Shown piece after piece: positions 20,036-30,877 of a stretch of DNA of 64,000 bases (its first letter is position 1; the number at the start of each line of letters is the position of its first letter). The notes beneath the pieces are model-generated. The model saw only the letters and a program-made list of their open reading frames with translations. It did no database searches and was not told the origin of the DNA. The DNA comes from Staphylococcus equorum (lineage in GTDB: Bacteria > Bacillota > Bacilli > Staphylococcales > Staphylococcaceae): contig NZ_CP118982.1 in assembly GCF_029024965.1 (NCBI RefSeq), positions 1,860,001 through 1,924,000 of the forward strand, written 5' to 3'. The position numbers and the translations under genes are program-made.

Positions 20036-21817
20036 CTACTTCAATTTAATCTTGATATCCTTAAGCTTACCATCTCTGTATATTTTAGCTGGTAATGTAT
20101 CCAAATCATCTTTATGATTAAAAATAATTTGTCTATATCTTAGATTATCTTCTAATTCTTTACCATCTAATTCTACTATTACATCATCTTTTTGCAACCC
20201 AGATTTTTCACCTGTTGAATTTTCTTTAACTTCACCAATTATTACACCTGATTTCACATCTTCAGGTAGTTGTAATGATTGACGCGTTTCATCATCGATA
20301 TCGGCAACATTCATGATACGAATACCTGTATTAGGATATTTGACTTCACCTTTAGCTTCAAGTTCTTTTGCTATTGATTCAGCTTGATTTACTGGAATTG
20401 CAAATGCAATACCTTCTACATTATCCATATCTATCTTCAACGATGCAATGCCTATTAATTTACCATCTCTATTAACCACGCCACCACCAGAGTTACCAGG
20501 GTTTACTGGCGCATCGATTTGAAATGCATCCATTAATACATCATATTGTTCATCTTTATCAATATCTACAGGAATATGACGATTAAGACCTGATACGATT
20601 CCTTCTGAAACACTACCTTTAAAATCAACGCCTAGTGGATTCCCTACCACGATAATAGGTTCCCCTAATACTAAAGTGCTTGAATCACCCATTTCGATTG
20701 GTTTAACGTCGCTCCCAGACTTAACCTTTGCTTTAACCACTGCAATATCAGAGAATTTATCTGTACCAATAACTTTTCCTATTGAGTAGTCTCCATTACC
20801 ATATGTAATCTTCTGTTCTTTCTTGTCTCCTACTACATGCGCATTTGTCATGATAAAAATAGAGTCGCCTACTTTTTTGTAGACGACACCTGATCCTAGC
20901 TCATTTTCTTTACCTGCTTCTTGTGTCTCTTTCTCTGCAGAAGAATCTTTGTTGCTTGTATCATTCTCAACCGTTACTACTGATTGCGTAGCACTATTAG
21001 CGCTCTTCATAGTTGTGGTATATGACTTTTCTTTACCCTTATTACTTTGGAAAATACTATCCTTGTCATTACCGTTTTGATCAACGTTAGCAAATATTGC
21101 ATTCATCAATGTTAATAATAATATAACTGCAATAACAATAAGTACTTTAGGCCAATGTTCCTTAAAGAAATATTTAATCTTATCAACGTTGCTTAATTGT
21201 CCATTTTGATTGGTGTGATTTGGTCCTTGATGTTGAGATGCATGTTTGTTACGCGCTGTTGTTTGCGCTTTTTCTTCTTTTGCATCTACATCATCTTCTT
21301 CAACGTATGTTTCAACTCGAGATTGTTGTGCTTCTTCTGAATAAAAGTTATCTTCTTCATCAATTTTTGACGATTGATTTTTTGATAATGTGCTCTGCTC
21401 AGTAACCACTGTATCATTTTCTGTATTCTCTCGATGATCATCTGTTTCTTGCTCAGACTTACTTTGAGTATGATAATTAGCATTTTGCTTCTGTGGGTAA
21501 CTTGAGGACTGTGTGGTATCTGATGACTGTTTATCGCTTGGTATATCTATATTTTCTTTAGAACCACTTTGTTTAGCCATCAAAGCCTGTTGTTGTTGTA
21601 TCTCTTCTTGTGTTAGCTTTTCGATACGTGCTTTTCGTAAATTTTCTTTCACACGCTCTTCATTATTTTTGGCTAATTTTTGCGCTTTTTCTTTACGCTG
21701 TTCTCTGGCCTCATGCTCTAAATGTACACGTTGTTCACGTTCTTCATTATGAAAAAACTCACGTCGTTTACGTCCATATTTTTCTTTAGGAATGACGTGT
21801 TTTTTATTTTGAGTCAC
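20036..21817 (-). CDS. htrA: membrane-anchored HtrA-like serine protease
   Basis: 593 residues with three parts: a long charged, Gln/Ser/Glu-rich cytoplasmic region (~1-210), one membrane helix ([20 protein letters not shown]), and an extracellular trypsin-like domain plus C-terminal PDZ domain. The triad is visible as His in TNAHVVG, Asp in FSDIAVV and Ser in PGNSGGG. It should degrade or refold misfolded exported proteins. The N-terminal region is shorter than I recall for S. aureus HtrA1 (769 residues). The start is GTG at 21817 ([11 protein letters not shown]) with GGGGGG 6 bases before; the frame to 21850 is not used. Upstream of ktrD in one operon. Confidence 0.9.
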   Translation of the reverse strand: MTQNKKHVIPKEKYGRKRREFFHNEEREQRVHLEHEAREQRKEKAQKLAKNNEERVKENLRKARIEKLTQEEIQQQQALMAKQSGSKENIDIPSDKQSSDTTQSSSYPQKQNANYHTQSKSEQETDDHRENTENDTVVTEQSTLSKNQSSKIDEEDNFYSEEAQQSRVETYVEEDDVDAKEEKAQTTARNKHASQHQGPNHTNQNGQLSNVDKIKYFFKEHWPKVLIVIAVILLLTLMNAIFANVDQNGNDKDSIFQSNKGKEKSYTTTMKSANSATQSVVTVENDTSNKDSSAEKETQEAGKENELGSGVVYKKVGDSIFIMTNAHVVGDKKEQKITYGNGDYSIGKVIGTDKFSDIAVVKAKVKSGSDVKPIEMGDSSTLVLGEPIIVVGNPLGVDFKGSVSEGIVSGLNRHIPVDIDKDEQYDVLMDAFQIDAPVNPGNSGGGVVNRDGKLIGIASLKIDMDNVEGIAFAIPVNQAESIAKELEAKGEVKYPNTGIRIMNVADIDDETRQSLQLPEDVKSGVIIGEVKENSTGEKSGLQKDDVIVELDGKELEDNLRYRQIIFNHKDDLDTLPAKIYRDGKLKDIKIKLK

Positions 21818-22051
21818 CTTTATCCCCCCTAATCTTACATAAATCTTCACTATCTATTATGACATAATATAATAGATAATTCTTCTTTATTTTCTTTTAT
21901 AAAAGTAGATACATTCTGATTATAATCACTTTCTTTCTAAATTTCTAACTTTAAATGATTTTCTCAAATATTTTGACACATCCTTGCTCAATTTTAGTAA
22001 ACGACAATATTAAAATTTATAAATAATACCTTACATGTTTTTACATAAAAA

Positions 22052-22082
22052 AACTGGAAAACCTCTATGAGCTTTTCCAGTT
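22052..22082 (-). terminator. terminator of the TerC gene
   Basis: AACTGGAAAA (22052-22061) pairs with TTTTCCAGTT (22073-22082); a seven-T run follows on the minus strand. Confidence 0.85.
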
Positions 22083-22092
22083 ACCTTAACAT

Positions 22093-22896
22093 TTACTTTT
22101 GCTTTTCTTTTTTCTTGTTATTTCTTAATGAAGTTAACCAACCAATAACTACTAACAATATCATGACAGTCCAGAAAATAGATTGCCATAACGTACTATG
22201 TGGGAAGTGTTCAGGTAAAACAGCGATTTCTTCATGCGCAAGAACCATGACCACTAATTTAACACCTACCCAACCAACAATAGCAAACGCTGCGCCTTCT
22301 AAACCTGGGTATTTGTTTAATAAGTTTACAAACCATGTTGCAGCGAAACGCATAATTACAACGCCCAACATACCACCTATGAACATAACAGCAAACTGAC
22401 CTAAGTCCATTCCGCCGAAGTGGATGCCAACTGCTGGTAATGTCACTGCAATTGCAAGAGCTGCAAGCATTGAATCAATAGCAAATGCAATATCTGCAAA
22501 TTCAACTTTTAATACAGTGCCCCAAAATTCTTTAGGGCTTGCGTGAATCTCTCCACCATCTTCATCAAAGTGATGATCATCACCAGCTTCTTGTTCTTCC
22601 TTATCTTTCTCTTTAAAGAAGGATATCAAATTGGTTATGGACATATATAGTAGGTATAATGCACCAAGTGCTTGTATCCACCAAAGATTTGCGATAATAC
22701 TGATTAAGAATAAAGAAATAAAACGGAATACTAATGCACCTAATAAACCATAAAACAAAGCTTTTTTTCGTTGTTCAGGCGGTAAATGTTTAACCATAAC
22801 TGCCATAACTACGGCATTATCTGCAGCCAATAGTCCTTCTAAAAATACTAGAACAACGAGCACCCATAAATAAGGTAAAATCATACTTGGATCCAT
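22093..22896 (-). CDS. mntY: TerC-family Mn2+ exporter
   Basis: 267-residue membrane protein of the TerC family with about seven helices. FLEGLLAADNAVVMAVMVKHLP and FADIAFAIDSMLAALAI carry the conserved acidic residues within the membrane (the LLAADNA and FAIDS motifs). A His/Asp/Glu-rich cytoplasmic loop (GDDHHFDEDGGEIH) lies between the two halves. TerC proteins preceded by a yybP-ykoY riboswitch export or metallate Mn2+, and such a riboswitch lies directly upstream here; in S. aureus the equivalent gene is called mntY. AAGGAG precedes the ATG. Confidence 0.85.
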   Translation of the reverse strand: MDPSMILPYLWVLVVLVFLEGLLAADNAVVMAVMVKHLPPEQRKKALFYGLLGALVFRFISLFLISIIANLWWIQALGALYLLYMSITNLISFFKEKDKEEQEAGDDHHFDEDGGEIHASPKEFWGTVLKVEFADIAFAIDSMLAALAIAVTLPAVGIHFGGMDLGQFAVMFIGGMLGVVIMRFAATWFVNLLNKYPGLEGAAFAIVGWVGVKLVVMVLAHEEIAVLPEHFPHSTLWQSIFWTVMILLVVIGWLTSLRNNKKKEKQK

Positions 22897-22932
22897 CTAG
22901 GACAACTCCTTAATTTTTTAAACATAAAAATA

Positions 22933-23040
22933 GAGACCTAAGCTAAGTTAGTGTATTGCCGCTATTTAATTTAGTTCATTTAGTTTTTATACACTAAAGA
23001 ACAAATCAATCACGTTATTCACTATTAGCAAAGGTCTCAC
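22933..23040 (-). terminator. riboswitch expression-platform terminator
   Basis: On the minus strand GAGACCTTTGCTAA (the 3' strand of the aptamer P1 plus flank) can pair with TTAGCTTAGGTCTC ending at 22933, enclosing an inner stem TTAGTGTAT/ATACACTAA, and TATTTTTATG follows. Forming this hairpin uses the P1 strand, so aptamer and terminator are mutually exclusive, as in Mn2+-induced antitermination. Confidence 0.7.
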
Positions 23041-23199
23041 TCGACAGTTTGTATCTGCCCATTTTACCGGAAGCAATCAGGCTTCGTAATGACGATAAAA
23101 TGACTATGTTAAAAAGATATATAAAGTATTTTCTTTAAGCATATAAATGCATGCTTCATATATATTTTTAATAAAAGTTGAGTTACTCCCCTCTGACTA
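23026..23199 (-). ncRNA. yybP-ykoY manganese riboswitch aptamer
   Basis: The minus strand carries TAGTCAGAGGGGAGTAACTC (23180-23199), which matches the family's conserved 5' core AAAGGGGAGUAGC. It is followed ~145 bases later by GAGACCTTTGCTA, the conserved 3' element. AGAGG pairs with CCTTT and TAG with CTA to form P1. This family binds Mn2+ (with Mg2+) and turns downstream exporters on. The loop between the halves is long, with a GAAGCCTGATTGCTTC hairpin and a GCATGCATTTATATGC segment. It controls the TerC gene starting 130 bases downstream. Confidence 0.85.
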
Positions 23200-23249
23200 C
23201 AAAGTCATAGGTATTCTATTAATATCGTTATTATACACAAAATATAGTT

Positions 23250-24812
23250 TTATAACAAACCATATAATTTAATTTCTGGAAACTTCTCTTCAAACCATCT
23301 CGTTGCAAATTCATTATCAAATAAAAACACATAATTTTCATAAATATCTTTAACTAAAATTGAACGCGATGTACTCATCTTGTCTTTAACTTCTTCTTCA
23401 TTTTCTATCCAACGTGCAATTTTCGGACCGACTGCCTCCATGACAACATCGACATTGTATTCATTTTTTAAGCGGTGTTCGAATACTTCAAATTGTAACT
23501 GTCCAACTGCCCCAATAAGAATTTGGTTTGTGTGTAGTGCTTTATAATATTGAATCGCACCTTCTTGAACTAATTGTTCAATACCTTTATGAAAGTGCTT
23601 TTGTTTCATAACGTTTTTAGCTGAAACTTTCATAAATAACTCTGGCGTAAATTGTGGTAATTCTTGGAAACTGAATTTTTGATTACCACCAACTAACGTG
23701 TCACCAATTTGGTAATTACCAGTATCATACAAACCAATAATATCTCCAGCCACCGCATGGTTTACTGTTTCTTTATCATCAGCCATGAATGATGTTGAAC
23801 GTGTGATTTTTTGTTTTTTCTTGGTACGCTGTAACGTAACATCCATGCCACGTTCAAAGGCACCGCTTACTACACGCATAAAGGCAATACGGTCTCTATG
23901 TTTAGGGTCCATGTTCGCTTGGATTTTGAAAATAAATCCTGAAAAATCTAAATCATAAGGTTTTACTTCCACTTCTTCTTTTGTTTGACGACTATGAGGC
24001 ATTGGTGCATGATCCACATAAGCGTTTAAGAAGTTTTGAACTCCAAAATTAGCTAATGCCGAACCGAAAAATACAGGCGTTAATTCACCATTTAGTAATG
24101 CTTCATTATCAAAGTCTTCGCCCGCTTCTTCTACTAGCATCAACTCTTCAATAGCTTGAGAAAACGCGCTATCATTTTTCATTTTATGATCTTCTTCTAA
24201 TTCAAAATCATCATTTAAATGCAGCGTATTTTCTTCTTCTCTAAAAGGCTCAATTGTATGTGAGTCGCGATCGATAATACCAAAGAAATTTTGTCCCATT
24301 CCTATCGGCCAATTCATGGGATATGTTTCAATTTCTAAAGTAGATTCAATTTCATCTAATAATTCAAATGGTTCTTTACCAACACGATCAAGTTTATTAA
24401 TAAAAGTAAAGATTGGAATACCTCTCATTTTACAAACTTTAAAAAGTTTTAGTGTTTGTGGTTCAATTCCTTTTGCACAGTCAATTACCATAACAGCACT
24501 ATCTACTGCTAAAAGTGTTCTATATGTGTCTTCTGAAAAATCTTCGTGTCCTGGCGTATCTAGAATGTTGATTTTATAGTGATCATAATCAAACTGCATC
24601 ACTGAACTTGTAACTGAAATACCACGCTCTTGCTCTACTTTCATCCAGTCACTTGTTGCAAATTTCCCACTTTTTTTACCTTTAACAGTTCCTGCTTCTC
24701 TAATCGCACCACCAAATAGTAATAACTTTTCAGTTAATGTGGTTTTACCAGCATCAGGATGAGATATAATTGCAAAGGTTTTTCTTGATTCTACTTCTTC
24801 CTTTATACTCAT
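23250..24812 (-). CDS. prfC: peptide chain release factor 3
   Basis: 520-residue translational GTPase that recycles RF1/RF2 from the ribosome. The G-domain motifs are HPDAGKTT (P-loop), GISVTSSV (switch I), [12 protein letters not shown] (G3) and NKLDR (G4). Length and the C-terminal domains match RF3 rather than EF-G. AAAGGAG precedes the ATG. It lies 12 bases downstream of the YueH-like gene, which in turn overlaps murE, so the three form one minus-strand transcript. Confidence 0.95.
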   Translation of the reverse strand: MSIKEEVESRKTFAIISHPDAGKTTLTEKLLLFGGAIREAGTVKGKKSGKFATSDWMKVEQERGISVTSSVMQFDYDHYKINILDTPGHEDFSEDTYRTLLAVDSAVMVIDCAKGIEPQTLKLFKVCKMRGIPIFTFINKLDRVGKEPFELLDEIESTLEIETYPMNWPIGMGQNFFGIIDRDSHTIEPFREEENTLHLNDDFELEEDHKMKNDSAFSQAIEELMLVEEAGEDFDNEALLNGELTPVFFGSALANFGVQNFLNAYVDHAPMPHSRQTKEEVEVKPYDLDFSGFIFKIQANMDPKHRDRIAFMRVVSGAFERGMDVTLQRTKKKQKITRSTSFMADDKETVNHAVAGDIIGLYDTGNYQIGDTLVGGNQKFSFQELPQFTPELFMKVSAKNVMKQKHFHKGIEQLVQEGAIQYYKALHTNQILIGAVGQLQFEVFEHRLKNEYNVDVVMEAVGPKIARWIENEEEVKDKMSTSRSILVKDIYENYVFLFDNEFATRWFEEKFPEIKLYGLL

Positions 24813-24824
24813 TTTTAGTCTCCT

Positions 24825-25064
24825 TTAATCCTCAAGTATCAATTTGACAATGTCAGTGGCAATCTTAGTTGCTGTAGACTCGTCAAGTAACGTAAACAAG
24901 TGTATCACAAGTTCATCATTGATATCATCTTCATTTAATGTTGTATCTATTTCTAATGACCAATTTAATTCTGGCAGCGCAATTAAGTATACTTCCGCTT
25001 CAGTATTTTCATAAATATATAAATTTGAATGCACATCATTACAATCTATATTGCTAATCTTCAA
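24825..25064 (-). CDS. YueH-like small protein
   Basis: Protein of about 79 residues between murE and prfC, overlapping the murE end. The segment [27 protein letters not shown] resembles the Bacillus YueH family, a guess from memory. It is acidic and has no membrane segment. The start is uncertain: I prefer the TTG at 25064 (LKISNIDC, with GGTGGTGGG upstream inside murE), while GTG at 25073 or 25076 and TTG at 25079 are in frame. Function unknown. Confidence 0.65.
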   Translation of the reverse strand: MKISNIDCNDVHSNLYIYENTEAEVYLIALPELNWSLEIDTTLNEDDINDELVIHLFTLLDESTATKIATDIVKLILED

Positions 25065-26541
25065 CTGGCCCACCACCAAATTTTTTATATGCCGCTTCTA
25101 AACCAATCAAATCATCTCTATGAGGTACTTTTACATGGCCGGGCATAATCTGATACGGCTCCCGCCCTTTCGAAGCTAATACTACTGTATCTCCAGGTTC
25201 AGCGATATCAATCGCATGGCGAATTCCTTCTGCACGATCATCAAATTCAATGTAATTTTGATGTGTCGCACCTTGTGCTAGTGCCTGTGTTAACACTTTA
25301 GGCTCATCGTTTGCTGGATTATCTGGTGTGAAAACCACGTAGTCCGCACGGCATGCAATGCGTCCCATTTCAGGTGCTTTGCTCATATCTCGTTCTCCTG
25401 CCAAACCACATAAGAAAATTAATTTTTGTGAAGTAAAGGGTTGAACTGCATCAATTAATTTATCCATACCATCTGCTGTATGTGCATAGTCAATAATCAA
25501 ATCAATTGGTAACGTTTCGTCTAATACTTCGAGTCTGCCTTCGACTGGTTCTAAATTTTCAACTGCTTTTACAATTTCACTTAGATTAACGCCCTTACTC
25601 CAAACAGCAATCATTGCTGCCATAATATTAGAAACATTAAAAAGCCCGACATATGGTGATTTCACATAAAAATTACCCTCTGGCGTTACAAAATTAAAAC
25701 TCGCACCCTGTAATGATTCATTTATATCTTCAGCCATAAATTGTGCTTTGTTATTAATGCCGTAAGTAAACGCTTCAAATGGTGATACTGACGCAAGATA
25801 TTCAGAAAATCCATCATCTTGATTTAACACAACAAACTTTTCTTGAGACAAATCTTGGCCAAGTTGGCTAAATAATAGTGATTTTGCATGGCCATATGCT
25901 TCCATCGTACCGTGAAAATCTAAATGGTCTTGTGTTAAATTTGAAAAAATTGCCACATCAAAGTTAACACCACTTAAGCGTCCCAATGATAACCCATGAC
26001 TTGAAACTTCTAAAGTCATAGCTTCAGCTTTCTTTTCAACAGCTTCATTGATTTTTTTAGTTAAAGCTACAGTTTCTGGTGTAGTATTAGAGCCTTTTGA
26101 TTTTTCTTCATTAATCTGAAAACCATTTGTTCCTAAGTAAGCACTACCTTTACCTAATTTTCTATAGATATGGTGTATCATTGTAGCAATTGACGTCTTA
26201 CCATTTGTTCCTGTAACACCATAAGTGACAAGCTGTTTACTTGGATAATTAAATAACTTGTTTGCTAATAGACTTGCTACGCGTAAAGTATCAGGTACTA
26301 TGATTTGTGTCACATTACCGTCTAATTCTTGCGCTTGACTTACGACGACGATTTGGCAGCCTTGGTTTACTACGTCTTGACAGAATTTGTGACTATCAAC
26401 AGTATAACCTTTCGATGCTACAAAAACGCTACCTTGTTGTGCAGTACGAGAATCAGTTGTGATATCTGTTACATCTCTCTCTAACGTACCGACAACTTGT
26501 TTTACTCTTATTTTTTCAAATAACAAATTTGCATCCAACAT
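25054..26541 (-). CDS. murE: UDP-MurNAc-L-Ala-D-Glu:L-lysine ligase
   Basis: 495-residue Mur ligase adding the third residue of the peptidoglycan stem. The ATP loop is TGTNGKTS, the carbamylated-lysine region is present, and the substrate-specificity motif reads DNPANDEP, as in lysine-adding enzymes, not the DNPR of diaminopimelate ligases. This supports Lys-type cell wall and a Staphylococcus host. GGAGCG precedes the ATG. It is divergent from ugtP. Confidence 0.96.
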   Translation of the reverse strand: MLDANLLFEKIRVKQVVGTLERDVTDITTDSRTAQQGSVFVASKGYTVDSHKFCQDVVNQGCQIVVVSQAQELDGNVTQIIVPDTLRVASLLANKLFNYPSKQLVTYGVTGTNGKTSIATMIHHIYRKLGKGSAYLGTNGFQINEEKSKGSNTTPETVALTKKINEAVEKKAEAMTLEVSSHGLSLGRLSGVNFDVAIFSNLTQDHLDFHGTMEAYGHAKSLLFSQLGQDLSQEKFVVLNQDDGFSEYLASVSPFEAFTYGINNKAQFMAEDINESLQGASFNFVTPEGNFYVKSPYVGLFNVSNIMAAMIAVWSKGVNLSEIVKAVENLEPVEGRLEVLDETLPIDLIIDYAHTADGMDKLIDAVQPFTSQKLIFLCGLAGERDMSKAPEMGRIACRADYVVFTPDNPANDEPKVLTQALAQGATHQNYIEFDDRAEGIRHAIDIAEPGDTVVLASKGREPYQIMPGHVKVPHRDDLIGLEAAYKKFGGGPVED

Positions 26542-26969
26542 TTATCGCTCCTTTATTTCCAATACTTCTATTATACACGTTTTTCTTTGATTTTATAGAA
26601 TCTATTATCTAGATTATAATAATTTCTTCCTATTATATATGTGCTTTTATAACAGGAAAATCACATGATTTTTTTGAGTTTAAATTAGCTTTGAATTCCT
26701 TTGTTAAATTTATGTAACTAATTTGTTAATGCTTTCTATATATTCACTTAATTTTTACTTTTCAAGCATACATTTATATTAAGCGTGGTAATGTATTAAT
26801 ATACAATGACTTGATTTACTGCATACATATTTCTGAATTCAGTATGAATCATTTCATATCAGTATGTAAAATGATATAATCTTCAGTAATTATGTTTTTT
26901 CTTTCGCATGTCAAAGAAATGCGTTAAACTTAGCATGAGCTAAATTTATACTATTGGAGGGTGGCTTAA
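26542..26969. promoter_or_regulatory. divergent promoter region of murE and ugtP
   Basis: 428 bases without a gene. On the plus strand TATAAT at 26875-26880 with a weak -35 TTTCAT at 26852-26857 (17-base spacer) is a candidate ugtP promoter, leaving a leader of about 90 bases. Within that leader TTTCGCATGTC...AAATGCG forms a weak inverted repeat. No conserved riboswitch was recognised. Confidence 0.5.
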
Positions 26970-28145
26970 ATGGTTACTCAAAATAAAAAAATACTAATCC
27001 TTACTGGATCCTTTGGTAATGGTCATTTACAGGTTACTCAAAGTGTAGTGAACCAGTTTAACGAAATGAATCTAGACAATTTAACAGTTATTGAACATGA
27101 TTTGTTTTTAGAAGCTCACCCAATACTGACTTCTATATGTAAAAAGTGGTACATTAACAGTTTTAAATATTTCAGAAATATGTACAAAGCATTTTACTAT
27201 AGTCGTCCCGACCAATTAGACAAATGTTTCTATAAATACTATGGACTTAATAAATTAATAAATTTACTGTTAAAGGAAAAGCCTGATTTAATCTTGCTTA
27301 CTTTCCCAACACCAGTAATGTCTGTTTTAACAGAACAATTTGATATGAACATTCCTATTGCAACTGTGATGACAGATTATAGAATGCAAAAGAACTGGAT
27401 AACTCCTCATTCTCAAAGATATTATCTAGCTACAGAAGATTTAAAAGATGAGTTTGCTAGCATAGGTATTCCTAAATCCCAGATAAAAGTTACAGGAATC
27501 CCTATCGCAGATAAATTCGAAGAGGAAATTGATAAAACATCGTGGCTACGCCAAAATAATTTAGCCCCTGACAAACCAACAATACTCATGTCTGCAGGTG
27601 CCTTTGGTGTATCAAAAGGTTTCGATCAAATGATACAAGAAATATTAAACCGAAGTCCTCACTCTCAAGTCGTAATGATTTGTGGTAAAAATAAAGAATT
27701 GAAACGTACGTTATCTGCACAATTTAAAAATTACGACAACGTACTTATCGTAGGCTATACTAAGCAGATGAATGAATGGATGGCTTCAAGCCAATTGATG
27801 ATTACTAAACCAGGCGGCATCACAATATCCGAAGCCTTGACACGTCAAACACCTATGATTTTCTTAAATCCTGCTCCAGGTCAAGAGTTAGAGAATGCAA
27901 ATTACTTTGAAGAAAAAGGATTTGGTTTGATTGCTGACACACCTGAAGAAGCAATTCAACAGGTGGCAACATTAACAAATACACCATCAAAAATAGCAGA
28001 AATGACTCAGTCAATGAATGAATCTCGAATTCCATATTCAACCTACAAGTTGTGTAATGACTTGTTAAATTTACTAGATCATTCATCTCGCTATGAAGAA
28101 GTTTACGGAAAGGTTCCTTTATATGCAAAGCTCTTCGTTAAATAA
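26970..28145 (+). CDS. ugtP: processive diacylglycerol beta-glucosyltransferase
   Basis: 391-residue GT28-type glycosyltransferase (YpfP/UgtP) that adds two glucoses to diacylglycerol to make the glycolipid anchor of lipoteichoic acid. [13 protein letters not shown] is the N-terminal MGDG-synthase-like motif, and the nucleotide-sugar site is [41 protein letters not shown] precedes the ATG. It overlaps ltaA by 23 bases, the usual anchor-assembly pair. Confidence 0.96.
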   Translation: MVTQNKKILILTGSFGNGHLQVTQSVVNQFNEMNLDNLTVIEHDLFLEAHPILTSICKKWYINSFKYFRNMYKAFYYSRPDQLDKCFYKYYGLNKLINLLLKEKPDLILLTFPTPVMSVLTEQFDMNIPIATVMTDYRMQKNWITPHSQRYYLATEDLKDEFASIGIPKSQIKVTGIPIADKFEEEIDKTSWLRQNNLAPDKPTILMSAGAFGVSKGFDQMIQEILNRSPHSQVVMICGKNKELKRTLSAQFKNYDNVLIVGYTKQMNEWMASSQLMITKPGGITISEALTRQTPMIFLNPAPGQELENANYFEEKGFGLIADTPEEAIQQVATLTNTPSKIAEMTQSMNESRIPYSTYKLCNDLLNLLDHSSRYEEVYGKVPLYAKLFVK

Positions 28146-29325
28146 AGATAATTATCATTCAAGTAAAAACTTTATAATATTGTTAGTAATTTTGTTCTTA
28201 ATGGAATTTGCCCGAGGCATGTATATATTAAGTTACTTAGCATTACTTCCAACAGCAACCTCAATTGCGGTAGGTATTACATCTATCGCTATTTCTGCTC
28301 ATTTTATAGCTGATGCAACAACCAACTTCGTGATTGGTTTTTTACTTAAACGATTAGGCACGAAACTCGTACTCACATTAGGCTTCCTACTTGCATTCGG
28401 AAGCTTGTTCTTAGTCATTTGGTTCCCGACTTCTCCGATTGTTCTAATTATCAGTGCAGTACTACTTGGTATAGCTGTTAGTCCTATTTGGGTTATTATG
28501 CTTGCAAGTGTCGATGAGAAAAATCGTGGCAAACAAATGGGATATGTTTATTTTTCATGGCTCCTCGGTTTACTTGTCGGTATGGTGGGCATGAATCTTA
28601 TCTTCAAGTTCCATCCGACGAAATTTGCATTTATGATGGCGTTAGTAGTACTAATTGCTTGGATTTTATATTACTTCGTGAAGATAAGACTTACGAATTA
28701 TAATACTCGACCAGTTAAACAACAATTAGGTCAAATCGTAGATGTGACAAAACGTCATTTAATTTTATTCCCAGGTATTTTATTACAAGGTGCTTCTATC
28801 ACAGCATTAGTTCCTATCCTACCTACATATGCAACAAAAGTTGTCGGTGTATCTACAGTAGAATATACTATGGCACTTGTATTTGGCGGTATTGGTTGTG
28901 CAATCTCAATGCTTTTCTTATCAAAAGTCATTGATAAACATGGCACATTATTTATGTACTGCGTCATTTTTGGTGGTTTTATATTATATACGATAATGAT
29001 ATTTGGTCTATCACTGATTACAGATATTGCACTTGTATGGATATTGGCAATCTTTATTGGTCTGATGTATGGTATATTACTACCTGCATGGAACACATTT
29101 ATGGCAAGCCATATACATATAGATGAACAAGAAGAGACTTGGGGCGTATTTAACAGTGTACAAGGATTTGGTTCAATGATTGGTCCGCTTGTCGGTGGCT
29201 TAATCACCCAATTCACAGCTTCTGTAAATAATACGTTTTATTTCTCAGCATTATTATTCTTATTCTTAGCTATATTCTATGGCATATACTTTATTAGAAA
29301 TAAAAAATATCACCTTAACTCATAA
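28123..29325 (+). CDS. ltaA: glycolipid flippase LtaA
   Basis: 400-residue major facilitator superfamily protein with twelve helices. It flips gentiobiosyl-diacylglycerol made by UgtP across the membrane for LTA assembly by LtaS. Conserved stretches include [34 protein letters not shown] and [15 protein letters not shown]. The start is ATG at 28123 (MQSSSLNK) with GGAAAGG upstream inside ugtP; the open frame from 28093 is longer but unsupported. Confidence 0.95.
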   Translation: MQSSSLNKDNYHSSKNFIILLVILFLMEFARGMYILSYLALLPTATSIAVGITSIAISAHFIADATTNFVIGFLLKRLGTKLVLTLGFLLAFGSLFLVIWFPTSPIVLIISAVLLGIAVSPIWVIMLASVDEKNRGKQMGYVYFSWLLGLLVGMVGMNLIFKFHPTKFAFMMALVVLIAWILYYFVKIRLTNYNTRPVKQQLGQIVDVTKRHLILFPGILLQGASITALVPILPTYATKVVGVSTVEYTMALVFGGIGCAISMLFLSKVIDKHGTLFMYCVIFGGFILYTIMIFGLSLITDIALVWILAIFIGLMYGILLPAWNTFMASHIHIDEQEETWGVFNSVQGFGSMIGPLVGGLITQFTASVNNTFYFSALLFLFLAIFYGIYFIRNKKYHLNS

Positions 29326-29355
29326 CATATTCACAAAGATTATAATCACAAAATA

Positions 29356-29390
29356 AGGAGTCACTAACAATTTGTTAGTGACTCCTCTTT
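29356..29390. terminator. terminator between ltaA and yjcG-like gene
   Basis: AGGAGTCACTAACA (29356-29369) pairs perfectly with TGTTAGTGACTCCT (29373-29386) with a 3-base loop. It separates convergent genes. Confidence 0.9.
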
Positions 29391-29440
29391 AATTCCATTT
29401 TTTATCGTAAGCAATCATAGATGCTACTAATGGGCATTAT

Positions 29441-29950
29441 TTAAGCTAAGTTAAAGTTATCTAATACTTTCCATTTTTCATCTTTCTCATCGTAATAAAC
29501 TAAAGAAAGTTGTTCAATTGTTTCTTTATAATCAATACCCGCTAATTTCAATTGTCCATAAATATCTTCGAACTCTTGGCTTGTTAGTCCTTGCGCAATT
29601 GTGAAATGTGGTACAAATGAGTGATCTGGCACGCCATGAAAATCACCATTGTTAAATTTGTAGAATAATTTTTCTAAAGTTTCAGTTTTTTCAACTTTAA
29701 AATAAATGACATTGGTAATCGGCGCGAAGTTCGATGCTTTTGTTGCATGAACATCAACTGCTGGTATACCCTCAAGTCTAGATTTAATTGTCTCTTTGAC
29801 AGATTCTAAATCGCTATCGTTTATTTTAAATTGCCCCTTAATCGTGATATGCGGCATAATTGACGCATAGTGAGCATCATAACGCTTACGATATGCATTC
29901 ACTTCATCTTGAAACGCTTTTGACGGAATTAATGCTAATCCTAAAATCAT
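29441..29950 (-). CDS. 2H phosphoesterase / 2'-5' RNA ligase-like protein (YjcG family)
   Basis: 169-residue protein with the two HxT/S motifs of the 2H phosphoesterase superfamily: PHITIKG near residue 34 and PHFTIAQG near 115. Size and motifs fit the UPF0477/YjcG group of Firmicutes. Such enzymes act on 2'-5' or cyclic phosphodiester bonds, but the substrate here is unknown. AAAGGAGG precedes the ATG. The next gene upstream is a YjcH-like esterase; the pair is adjacent in Bacillus also. Confidence 0.85.
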   Translation of the reverse strand: MILGLALIPSKAFQDEVNAYRKRYDAHYASIMPHITIKGQFKINDSDLESVKETIKSRLEGIPAVDVHATKASNFAPITNVIYFKVEKTETLEKLFYKFNNGDFHGVPDHSFVPHFTIAQGLTSQEFEDIYGQLKLAGIDYKETIEQLSLVYYDEKDEKWKVLDNFNLA

Positions 29951-30035
29951 TTAAATTCCTCCTTTGTTTAACATAACTACATTATATCAAATTTCTGAAA
30001 AATTCGTTACTTTAAACTAAATTTTATTCAGATTA

Positions 30036-30782
30036 TTAAAATGAAATATTATCTGACAAAAAATACTTTAGCAAATCATCGAGTAAATGCTTCCATGATT
30101 TCCATCTATGGCCGCCTTCAAACTCTATGTAATGATGCGTGAAGTTATTTGCTTCAATAATGGATTTCAGTTCACGGTTAGGCGTTAGAAAATCTGCACG
30201 TTTACCGTTTGTTGGTAACTCAAAGTCTTCTTCTTCTAAACCAACAGCATGCCATATTGTTAACTGTTCTTGAAATTGACATCGTTCAATTAAAGTCTGA
30301 ATCACTTCATCATGTTGTGGACTTAATAAACCGACTTGACTAAAAATTCTTGGATAAGATAAAGCAGTCATTAAGGCTACGCTTCCAGCTAAACTATCTC
30401 CAAGTAATATACGCGCATTACCTACTTTATATGTAGGAAACGTTCGATCAATGAAAGGTAAAATTTCGTTCGCTACCGCTTTAACTGTTAAATGCGTACG
30501 CGCTCCTTGTGGATGAAATTCAGCACGGCGTTTATCAACGTCTTCATAATGAAAGCCAACGAAGATTGCTTTTTCAATTTCATTCGTTTCACGTAGATTT
30601 TCATAACTTCTATGAATTCTTCCAAAACTAAAAAAATCTAAACCATCAAAACAAAATACAACTTTATACTTAAATAATTCCGAAAAATCTTTTGGTAAGT
30701 AAATAGATAGTGTGACATCTCTTTCTAATAATTCGCTAGGAAAACTAATTTTATTAATTCTTCCTGGTTGAAAATCATACAT
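30036..30782 (-). CDS. YjcH-like esterase (alpha/beta hydrolase)
   Basis: 248-residue alpha/beta hydrolase of the esterase D/IroE-like type. The nucleophile motif is LGDSLAGS and the probable catalytic His lies in EGGHRWKSW near the C-terminus. VFCFDGLDFFSFGRI is the oxyanion-side loop. I chose the ATG at 30782 (MYDFQPGR) because AGGGGG lies upstream; the frame to 30815 runs through that site. It is followed by the 2H phosphoesterase gene 85 bases downstream. Physiological substrate unknown. Confidence 0.8.
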   Translation of the reverse strand: MYDFQPGRINKISFPSELLERDVTLSIYLPKDFSELFKYKVVFCFDGLDFFSFGRIHRSYENLRETNEIEKAIFVGFHYEDVDKRRAEFHPQGARTHLTVKAVANEILPFIDRTFPTYKVGNARILLGDSLAGSVALMTALSYPRIFSQVGLLSPQHDEVIQTLIERCQFQEQLTIWHAVGLEEEDFELPTNGKRADFLTPNRELKSIIEANNFTHHYIEFEGGHRWKSWKHLLDDLLKYFLSDNISF

Positions 30783-30877
30783 AAATAATGCGCCCCCTAG
30801 TAGTCTTAATGACATTGTACCAAGAGACGCATTATTTTAAAATATTTCAACTTAATTTTTATAAATTGAATACTGAG

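Noticed and set aside
28093..28145. Frameshift or fusion of ugtP and ltaA
   Set aside because: The overlap is normal: ltaA has its own RBS and ATG at 28123, within the last 23 bases of ugtP.
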